This document shows positions 58,476-64,000 of a stretch of DNA of 64,000 bases, in pieces (the first letter of the stretch is position 1; the number at the start of each line of letters is the position of its first letter). Origin of the DNA: an uncultured Eubacterium sp. (GTDB lineage: Bacteria > Bacillota > Clostridia > Oscillospirales > Acutalibacteraceae); assembly GCA_910583925.1 (NCBI GenBank), contig CAJTZJ010000002.1, positions 189,962-253,961 of the forward strand. The letters are read 5' to 3'. A program made the position numbers and the translations under genes. The notes under the pieces are model-generated. The model saw only the letters and a list, made by a program, of their open reading frames with translations. It did no database searches and was not told where the DNA came from.

Positions 58476-59909
58476 ATGAAAAAAACAATCAGGGTGTTTT
58501 TATCTGTTTTTATTTCAGTATTTATTTTGCTTTCGTCAGTTACTGCCTTCGGTGCATCATATAATCCGGATGTTAAGCTTTATTCAGAGTCTTATATTCT
58601 GGTTAATCTTGATGACAGTTCTTATCCCGTTGTTGCGGAGAAGAATGCAGACAAGCGGATGTATCCTGCATCACTTACAAAGATTGTAACGGCGATTGTA
58701 ACGCTTAATAAAATTCAGGATATCGGGCTTACTACTTCCATGTCGCAGGAGTCCTATGATATTCTTTTGGGCTCCGGTGCTCAGGTTGCGGGCATTAAGG
58801 TTGGCGATACCTTGAGCGTTGAGCAGCTTCTTTATTTAACGCTTGTTCATTCTGCATGTGATGCAACGGAAATGCTTGCTGAATATGTTGCCGGAAGCCG
58901 TGAAAAATTTGTTGTTATGATGAATGAATATGCAGCCTCTCTCGGCTGTGAAAACACTAATTTTACGAATCCGGACGGTCTTCATGATGAAAATCAGTAT
59001 ACAACAGCAAAGGATCTTTTAAAGATTACGCTTGATGCTCTTAAAAATGATACATTTGTAAAGATTTCCGAAACGAAGCAGTATGAATATGATGGTATGA
59101 TGTATTATCATACGAATTTAATGCTTCAGCCGGGGTATCTTTCCTATTATTATCCGTATGCAGAGGGTATAAAAACGGGTTCAACAAGTGAAGCCGGATA
59201 CTGCGTTATAACCAAAGCAAGCAAGGATGGATATAATTATCTTGCAGTTGTTCTCGGTGCACCGGTTATAGATTATAACAATGATGGCTATGATGAAAAA
59301 TGTTCGTTTATTGATGCTGCCTCTCTGTTTAAATGGGCATTTAACAGCCTGAAGTTCAGCACTTTGTTTGAAGAGGGGGAAATCGTATCTGAGGTTGCAG
59401 TTAAAAACGGCAAAAAGGCAGATACAGTGCAGCTTGTTGCAGATAAAAAAACAAATGCTATAGTTAAATCAAGCTTTGATAAATCAACTGCTATCATTGA
59501 AGTTGTTGACAAGCCGGAGGAAATCATTGCACCTGTAAGAAAAGGTGATACCGTCTGCAAGGCAAATGTTATATTCGGCGAAGAAACGGTTGCAACTGTT
59601 GACCTTGTTGCTGCTGAAGATATTGAATTGTCAACATTTTTATCTATAATCAATTCGATAAAAGGCTTTTTTTCTTTAACTGCTGTTAAAATCGTTCTGA
59701 TTGTTGTTGTTCTTTTTGCTGCACTTTATGTTATCCTGGTTTTAAATAATGTTAAGAAAAGAAATGAAAGAAAGAATAACCGAGGAGGAAAGCCGCAATC
59801 CGGAACCGGAAGCGGCAGGCAGAGAAGTACTTCCGATACAAGAAAACAAAAACGCAGTTATGATGATAACGATGATTATATTCCGCCTCCTGCCCCTAAA
59901 ATGCGATAG
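58476..59909 (+). CDS. D-alanyl-D-alanine carboxypeptidase, DacA/PBP5-type (S11)
   Basis: A 477-residue penicillin-binding protein. A signal peptide (KKTIRVFLSVFISVFILLSSVTAFGA) leads to the S11 domain: SxxK is PASLTKI, the second motif is HSACDATE (S-x-C rather than S-x-N) and the third is IKTGSTSEAGYC. A C-terminal beta domain and a membrane helix (KIVLIVVVLFAALYVILVL) follow, then a 50-residue basic, low-complexity tail ending in PPPAPKMR. Most PBP5 enzymes end with an amphipathic helix, so the true membrane helix and long tail are unusual. The ATG at 58476 has an AAAGGTG site; a further 17 upstream residues lack one. Confidence 0.93.
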   Translation: MKKTIRVFLSVFISVFILLSSVTAFGASYNPDVKLYSESYILVNLDDSSYPVVAEKNADKRMYPASLTKIVTAIVTLNKIQDIGLTTSMSQESYDILLGSGAQVAGIKVGDTLSVEQLLYLTLVHSACDATEMLAEYVAGSREKFVVMMNEYAASLGCENTNFTNPDGLHDENQYTTAKDLLKITLDALKNDTFVKISETKQYEYDGMMYYHTNLMLQPGYLSYYYPYAEGIKTGSTSEAGYCVITKASKDGYNYLAVVLGAPVIDYNNDGYDEKCSFIDAASLFKWAFNSLKFSTLFEEGEIVSEVAVKNGKKADTVQLVADKKTNAIVKSSFDKSTAIIEVVDKPEEIIAPVRKGDTVCKANVIFGEETVATVDLVAAEDIELSTFLSIINSIKGFFSLTAVKIVLIVVVLFAALYVILVLNNVKKRNERKNNRGGKPQSGTGSGRQRSTSDTRKQKRSYDDNDDYIPPPAPKMR

Positions 59910-59935
59910 TTTAAGATGAATTTATTATACTGTAA

Positions 59936-59964
59936 TTGACGAATATTGTTTAATCCTGTATAAT
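59936..59964 (+). promoter_or_regulatory. Promoter of the XRE regulator gene
   Basis: TTGACG (59936-59941), 17-bp spacer, TATAAT (59959-59964). Confidence 0.7.
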
Positions 59965-59988
59965 AAACTCAAAAGTGAGGAATTTGTG

Positions 59989-60429
59989 ATGAAAGATAGA
60001 GCAACAGACAGAACGGAACTAGCTGAAAAGCTTATTGAATTAAGACATTCAAAAGGACTTAATCAAAGGCAGGCATCCGAAGCAATCGGCATTGATTATC
60101 AGAATTACAGAAAATATGAAACAATCAGCTACCCTAAAGAGGATTCTTATATCAAAATTGCGGATTTTTATGGTGTTACAATTGATTATCTTATGGGAAG
60201 AACAAATAAAAAATTCGGTGAAGAGAAAAAGGTAATAACAACCTACAGTGAAAAGGACAGCGAAATGAATTTTGTTATTCATCAATCTCAGGCTGAAATT
60301 AAGGTTGTTGAAAATGATTTGGGTAAGCTTTCCAATCTTGAAGTTTTAATGATTAAAAAACTTCGCAAAATTTCAAATGAGGATAAAAATGATGTAGCCC
60401 AATATCTGTATAATAAAGAAGATATATAA
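59989..60429 (+). CDS. XRE-family helix-turn-helix regulator
   Basis: A 146-residue regulator. The N-terminal Cro/CI-type domain spans about residues 8-70: ELAEKLIELRHSKGLNQRQASEAIGIDYQNYRKYETISYPKEDSYIKIADFYGVTIDYLMG. The C-terminal 70 residues are helical, probably a multimerisation region. The target is unknown; it lies upstream of the ECF sigma pair but is separated from it by a terminator. The ATG at 59989 has AGTGAGG 8 bp upstream; a GTG at 59986 is also in frame. Confidence 0.87.
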   Translation: MKDRATDRTELAEKLIELRHSKGLNQRQASEAIGIDYQNYRKYETISYPKEDSYIKIADFYGVTIDYLMGRTNKKFGEEKKVITTYSEKDSEMNFVIHQSQAEIKVVENDLGKLSNLEVLMIKKLRKISNEDKNDVAQYLYNKEDI

Positions 60430-60432
60430 ACA

Positions 60433-60472
60433 AAAAGCAGTTCACAGGATACTCCCTTTGAACTGCTTTTTT
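60433..60472 (+). terminator. Terminator of the XRE gene
   Basis: AAAAGCAGTTCA pairs with TGAACTGCTTTT and is followed by TT. Copy 2 of the dispersed palindromic unit starts 2 bp after it. Confidence 0.85.
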
Positions 60473-60473
60473 G

Positions 60474-60503
60474 TATGACAAAACACACATTGGGCGCGTG
60501 GTT
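60474..60503. repeat. Dispersed terminator-adjacent palindromic unit, copy 2
   Basis: It begins TATGACAAAAC and continues with a degenerate stem CACAC / ATTGGGC / GCGTG, then GTT. It has the same offset from the preceding T tract as copies 1 and 3. Confidence 0.55.
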
Positions 60504-60616
60504 GGTTTTTACTTTTTTTCAAGTACACTATTATTAGAACGCTATTTATAATTTATAATAAAAAATGTGTAACGAAAGCAGTATTTTTTACATTAATAAT
60601 TGAAGGAGGTAAAACT

Positions 60617-61105
60617 ATGAATGAAAATATTTCAATTGAAAATGTTTATCGTGAATACTCCAATATGATATATAAATACCTTCTTTCAAAAACAGGCAGT
60701 GAGGATATTTCCGAAGAGCTGACACAGGAAACCTTTTATCAGGCCGTTAAGAGTGCAGATAAATTTGATTTTTCATGCAAGGTCAGTACATGGCTTTGCG
60801 GAATAGCAAAAAATAAGCTTTATGAATATTGGCGAAAGTATCCGAAAACAGATGAACTGAACGAAAGTTTCGAGGTTCGGTTAACATTGGAAGAGCAATA
60901 CATATCAAACGAAACGAAGCTGGAAATATTAAAAGCAATTCACTATATATCAGAGCCAACAAGAGAGGTTTTATATCTACGGTTGTTCAGCGAATTATCC
61001 TTTAGAGAAATAGGCGAGATTCTAGGAAAAACAGAGCAATGGGCAAGGGTAACATATTATCGCGGAAAGCTTGCATTAAGAGAGGAGTTAAATGAAAATG
61101 AGTAA
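60617..61105 (+). CDS. ECF-type RNA polymerase sigma factor
   Basis: A 162-residue sigma-70 family protein with only regions 2 and 4. Region 2: NVYREYSNMIYKYLLSKTGSEDISEELTQETFYQAVKSADKF, with WLCGIAKNKLYEYWRK. Region 4: ISEPTREVLYLRLFSELSFREIGEILGKTEQWARVTYYRGKLALREEL with its helix-turn-helix. The start has a strong GAAGGAGGT site. It overlaps the anti-sigma gene by 14 bp. The sensed signal is unknown, though the VanY, DacA and glucosaminidase genes in the same window make cell-wall stress a reasonable guess. Confidence 0.92.
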   Translation: MNENISIENVYREYSNMIYKYLLSKTGSEDISEELTQETFYQAVKSADKFDFSCKVSTWLCGIAKNKLYEYWRKYPKTDELNESFEVRLTLEEQYISNETKLEILKAIHYISEPTREVLYLRLFSELSFREIGEILGKTEQWARVTYYRGKLALREELNENE

Positions 61106-62090
61106 ATTGGAATGTAATGTAGTTCAGGATTTGCTTCCGAGCTTTGCTGACAGCTTGGTAAGTGAAAAAACGGAAGATGAGATAAAAGAACATCTTTCTG
61201 CTTGTGAAACCTGCTCAGGGATTTACAATGAAATGGTAAAAGGAGAAAATATTGAGCAAAAAGAGGATAAGAAAGAAATTAATTATCTGAGAAAAATAAA
61301 AAACAGGAATAAAAAAATGCTTGCATCCATTTTAGCGGTTTTTATGCTGCTTATTGCAATTGCATTCGGGCTTTATAGTTTTATCGGTGTTGAAGATGCA
61401 GCGTATTCCGTTAATAATATTTATGTAACAGATCATCTGGTGAGTGCAGAAATATTATTATTCAGCAGTTCAAATCATATAACCAAAGTGTCTGCAAAAG
61501 AAGCTGACGGCATTGTGACGATAAGTGTAAAATCTTCCCTGTTTTCATTAAGTAAAAAGGATTCGGCGGATTTTGCATTTATAGTAGATGAAACTATTTC
61601 AAAAGTGCAGACCTCTGACGGCAGGGTGCTTTGGGAAAACGGAGAGGCAATTTCTCAGAAAATCAACGATATTTATAATGCCAAGGTTAAATATATCGGC
61701 GATAATTCGGCAGTATCACATCTTCTTTCCGCAATAAATATTAACGACACATTAAAATGTGAAAACTATGCAATTCATCTTTTGACGGATGAAAAGCCTT
61801 ACGGCTTGGAAATTTACGATATCAATTCATATGATGAGATGTTTTCTTCTTTTACAGATGAAAGCTATGAGCAGAAAATCAAAACCTGTGCATTTATTAT
61901 TCTTGCCTGCATTGAAAATGCGGATTTTGTTCAATTTGAATATACAACGCCTAGCGGTATGGAAAAAACATATAAGCTGACCATTGATGAAGCAAATGAC
62001 TATTTGGGTGTTGTTTCAAAGGGTAAAAATATAAAAGATTTCGCAAACAGCCATTGGGAATTAAAAACGCTGATTGATATTTATGGATAG
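61092..62090 (+). CDS. Membrane-bound anti-sigma factor, zinc-finger type
   Basis: A 332-residue protein. A cytoplasmic anti-sigma zinc finger at the N-terminus (C8; HLSACETC gives the H-x3-C-x2-C) is followed by a basic stretch, one membrane helix (about 79-101; MLASILAVFMLLIAIAFGLYSF) and a 230-residue extracellular domain with no recognised fold. The order and overlap with the ECF sigma gene make a direct partner role very likely. ATG codons at 61092 and 61098 are both in range of AGGAG (61083-61087). A terminator follows (62149-62188). Confidence 0.88.
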   Translation: MKMSKLECNVVQDLLPSFADSLVSEKTEDEIKEHLSACETCSGIYNEMVKGENIEQKEDKKEINYLRKIKNRNKKMLASILAVFMLLIAIAFGLYSFIGVEDAAYSVNNIYVTDHLVSAEILLFSSSNHITKVSAKEADGIVTISVKSSLFSLSKKDSADFAFIVDETISKVQTSDGRVLWENGEAISQKINDIYNAKVKYIGDNSAVSHLLSAININDTLKCENYAIHLLTDEKPYGLEIYDINSYDEMFSSFTDESYEQKIKTCAFIILACIENADFVQFEYTTPSGMEKTYKLTIDEANDYLGVVSKGKNIKDFANSHWELKTLIDIYG

Positions 62091-62148
62091 TAATTATGTA
62101 CTTAGCTTAATATGAATATAACAACAAATTATTGCAATAGTAAAATAG

Positions 62149-62188
62149 AGGTAGATGCATGGAAAACCACCATACATCTACCTTTTTA
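62149..62188 (+). terminator. Terminator of the sigma/anti-sigma operon
   Basis: AGGTAGATG pairs with CATCTACCT, followed by TTTTATT. Confidence 0.75.
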
Positions 62189-62236
62189 TTATGCTCAAAT
62201 ATATTGCGGTATTATTAGCTTTTTTATATCCGAAAA

Positions 62237-62243
62237 TGTCGAA
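62237..62243 (+). promoter_or_regulatory. 0A-box-like site
   Basis: TGTCGAA matches the Spo0A-binding consensus core (TGNCGAA) and lies 116 bp upstream of the Spo0A-domain gene. A sigma-H-like -35/-10 (AAGG ... GAATAA) follows at about 62255-62275. This is a short motif that can arise by chance. Confidence 0.35.
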
Positions 62244-62358
62244 AAGTGACTTTAAAGGTCGTTTTTAACGAATAATGTCAATATTTATCATATAATTTCC
62301 ACAAATCGGTAAGACCATTTGTACAAAACTCCGACTACTGTAACAGGAGGAAATTTAT

Positions 62359-62700
62359 ATGACGAATACGCAATTATTAAACAAAACCATTCAGTCACTT
62401 GGAATCCTTAAGCGCTATAAGGGATACAAACAGCTTATGATGTCCGTTGAACTTGCACTGGATGATGAAGAACGACTGATGTACATTACAAAAAACATTT
62501 ACAATCCTGTTGCGGATATGTGCTGCTGCAATCGCCACAATATTGAGCGAAATATCAGAACCGTTGCCGAACATGCATGGGAAAACCATTCGGAAAGACT
62601 TACGGAGATTGCAGGCTATGATATTGTAGCTACACCATCGGTTTCAGAGCTGATTTCCATTCTGGTTACCTATGTTGAGCGTAACAGTACGGATAATTAA
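62359..62700 (+). CDS. Stand-alone Spo0A C-terminal-domain-like DNA-binding protein
   Basis: A 113-residue protein that corresponds to the C-terminal effector domain of Spo0A, the master regulator of sporulation, without the receiver domain. Segments LNKTIQSLGILKRYKGYKQLM, MYITKNIYNPVADMCCCN, RHNIERNIRTVAEHAWE and ELISILVTYVE match the helix pattern of the Spo0A effector domain (GYxxL, SITKxxYPxIA, VERAIRHAIEVAW in Spo0A). It therefore likely binds 0A boxes, competing with or supplementing Spo0A, but cannot be phosphorylated on a receiver aspartate. RBS CAGGAGG precedes the ATG. Monocistronic. Confidence 0.82.
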   Translation: MTNTQLLNKTIQSLGILKRYKGYKQLMMSVELALDDEERLMYITKNIYNPVADMCCCNRHNIERNIRTVAEHAWENHSERLTEIAGYDIVATPSVSELISILVTYVERNSTDN

Positions 62701-62753
62701 TTCCATATCTTCTTTCAGCCTTGTCCTATTCGTTAGGATTAGGCTGTTTTATA

Positions 62754-63380
62754 TTACACGATATTTGAGGTTTCTATTTTTTCAAAATCCGAAGCGGGGT
62801 GCTTACAAAGCGGACAGATAAAATCCTCCGGCAGCTCCTCGCCCTCATACTCATATCCACAAACCTTGCATCGCCAAACCGTTTTTTTGATTTTCTTTTC
62901 GTTTGGTTTTGGTTTTATATTGCTGTGATAATAAGCATATGTTGCAGAGAGAGTGTCTGATATAATGTCGGCATTGGTAACATCTGCTATAAACATTGTA
63001 TGTGTGCCTAAATCAATTTCCTGAATTATTTTTGCACTTATATAGGAATTTATACCTGCAGTGATATATAAAACTCCGTTATCGGAACGCTTTGCGGCTT
63101 CAAATCCGTCAAATTTATTACAGCTTGCTCCGCTTTGAAATCCGAAATGCTTGAACAATTCAAAATGTGCATCCTCGGAAATAACGGAAATGTTGAACAC
63201 ACCTGTGTTTTTTATCATGTTGTGTGTTTTTCCGCTTTTATTAAGTGTAACGGAAATTCTGTTTGGCTCTGTTGTTACCTGCTGTGCTGTGTTAATAATG
63301 CAGCCGTTGTCAAATCCGTTTTCTTTTGCAGTTATAACAAAAAGACCATAAGAAATTTTAAACATTGCATTGTTATTCAT
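62754..63380 (-). CDS. Flavin reductase-rubredoxin fusion (high-molecular-weight rubredoxin-like)
   Basis: A 208-residue redox protein. An FMN-binding flavin-reductase domain (about 1-155; VITAKENGFDNGCIINTAQQVTTEPNRISVTLNKSGKTH and ISVISEDAHFELFKHFGFQSG) is joined to a C-terminal rubredoxin, CKVCGYEYEGEELPEDFICPLCKHPASDF, with both CxxC pairs. Such fusions (Hrb-type) pass electrons to flavodiiron proteins or rubrerythrins in anaerobes (family knowledge), which would connect it to the reverse rubrerythrin upstream. The ATG at 63380 follows an AAAGGCGG site; an earlier ATG at 63398 overlaps that site. Confidence 0.9.
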   Translation of the reverse strand: MNNNAMFKISYGLFVITAKENGFDNGCIINTAQQVTTEPNRISVTLNKSGKTHNMIKNTGVFNISVISEDAHFELFKHFGFQSGASCNKFDGFEAAKRSDNGVLYITAGINSYISAKIIQEIDLGTHTMFIADVTNADIISDTLSATYAYYHSNIKPKPNEKKIKKTVWRCKVCGYEYEGEELPEDFICPLCKHPASDFEKIETSNIV

Positions 63381-63922
63381 AAAATTACCGCCTTTCATAT
63401 TTATAATTTACTGTATTGCAGATAAAATTCAAAATAAAAACGATTCTTTTCACAACTTGGTACTTCAATAGAAACAATGATTGCTCCATTTCTTGTGGTA
63501 AGTGCCGACACAAATGAAGGGTAGGCAAAAAACTTCTTTTAATCGCAGGTAACTGCTGTGTTTTGGAATCTTGCGCTGTATTGTGGCTTTTCTGTGAATA
63601 TTCTTTTCAGTGATTCATGTCTTTTTGTTGGTCTGTTGAAAAAGATTATTCCTAAAATGAATGCACAGGCCGTTGTTAATGCAGTTTGTCTTTATAAAAT
63701 GTTTGTTGATAATTACAAATAAATGAACCCGGACATGTAAAGTAAAAAACTTCACAAACGCATTTGTAAATAGCTCATAAAAATTCTTGTAATTAAGCCA
63801 AAAAACAGAATTGCTTATAAAAGTAAAGATACAGTAAAGTTATAAAGCTTTACATACATAGAATGTAAGATTGTAAAAATAAACACTGATAAATTTCATA
63901 TAAGAATCAGTAACAAAGTAAA
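63381..63922. other. 542-bp region without an assignable gene
   Basis: I see no convincing gene. The frame 63543-63719 stays open for 59 codons but lacks an early start and RBS, so it may be a decayed gene remnant. A small stem GTAAAG/CTTTAC lies at 63835-63855. A terminator at its right end (63923-63951) implies an unidentified plus-strand transcript, possibly an RNA gene. Confidence 0.4.
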
Positions 63923-63951
63923 CCACGAACCTTTATGGTCCGTGGTTTTTT
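63923..63951 (+). terminator. Orphan terminator near the right edge
   Basis: CCACGAACC pairs with GGTCCGTGG (one mismatch), followed by TTTTTT. No gene on the plus strand precedes it for 540 bp. Copy 3 of the palindromic unit starts 2 bp after the T tract. Confidence 0.7.
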
Positions 63952-63952
63952 G

Positions 63953-63983
63953 TATGCCAAAACCACGCGTTAGACGCGTGGTT
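63953..63983. repeat. Dispersed terminator-adjacent palindromic unit, copy 3
   Basis: It begins TATGCCAAAA; the perfect stem is CCACGCG / TTAGA / CGCGTGG, followed by TT. It is the best-preserved of the three copies in this window. Read on the minus strand, the stem is followed by TTTTGG and could itself be a weak terminator. Confidence 0.65.
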
Positions 63984-64000
63984 CAAATAAGTTACACGAT

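Noticed and set aside
63543..63719. 59-codon open stretch as a gene
   Set aside because: No start codon with RBS near its beginning; the first ATG leaves only 21 codons and no family motif is seen.

Overview
The window comes from a low-GC, spore-forming, strictly anaerobic member of the Clostridia, probably an intestinal Oscillospirales/Lachnospirales-type commensal (inference; no rRNA or other species marker is present). The evidence is an alpha/beta-type small acid-soluble spore protein, a Spo0A-like DNA-binding protein, an [FeFe]-hydrogenase, a PerR/reverse-rubrerythrin pair, a Trp T-box leader, and near-consensus sigma-A promoters (TTGACA, 17 bp, TATAAT) before many genes. Many glycosidases and sialic-acid genes point to life on host glycans. 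I see no complete insertion sequence, prophage or CRISPR array.

Layout. 1-4.5 kb (minus): two stand-alone archaeal-type glutamate synthase subunits (one runs off the left edge) and an ammonium transporter fused to a P-II protein, with a long leader holding two terminator-like hairpins. 4.8-7.9 kb (minus): nadA-nadB-nadC, de novo NAD synthesis. 8.1-11.6 kb (plus): HAD phosphatase, GPH sugar symporter, metallophosphoesterase. 11.6-15.6 kb (minus): membrane protein, an acetyltransferase behind a possible leader-peptide attenuator, rlmH, walJ-like hydrolase, murA. 16.2-18.6 kb: a secreted N-acetylglucosaminidase with an SH3-like insertion and four Fn3-like repeats. 18.7-23.5 kb: GH2 beta-mannosidase diverging from nanE-nanA and a lipoprotein. 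24.2-24.6 kb: tRNA-Thr and tRNA-Tyr. 24.7-29.5 kb: asparagine synthetase, a spore protein, a TetR regulator and an [FeFe]-hydrogenase. 29.7-33.6 kb: a GH123-like/DUF4091 protein and a GH20 hexosaminidase.

33.7-41.0 kb: a complete tryptophan operon, trpEGDCFBA, behind a Trp-specifying T-box, ending in a uridine-kinase-like P-loop gene. 41.1-49.3 kb: an AraC regulator diverging from a glycan cluster (putative DUF6067-type glycosidase, a short GH89, GH29, lipoprotein GH16, membrane-anchored EEP enzyme). 49.4-54.9 kb: VanY-type peptidase, a second GPH symporter, an FAD/Rieske oxidoreductase and a transglutaminase-like protein. 55-59.9 kb: perR-rubrerythrin, a membrane protein, a second EEP lipoprotein, a phosphoesterase and a DacA-type carboxypeptidase. 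60-63.4 kb: XRE regulator, ECF sigma/anti-sigma pair, a stand-alone Spo0A C-terminal domain and a flavin reductase-rubredoxin fusion.

How it fits together (inference). The glycosidases GH2, GH20, GH29, GH89, GH123-like and DUF6067-like lack signal peptides, whereas GH16 is a lipoprotein. That suggests surface cleavage of mucin-type or N-glycans, import of short oligosaccharides through the GPH symporters, and cytoplasmic trimming, with nanE/nanA taking the sialic-acid branch. The least explained signals are a dispersed 30-base palindromic unit phased directly behind intrinsic terminators (three copies), the possible attenuator before the acetyltransferase, the Spo0A domain lacking a receiver, and mutually exclusive stems upstream of a 104-residue orphan gene.
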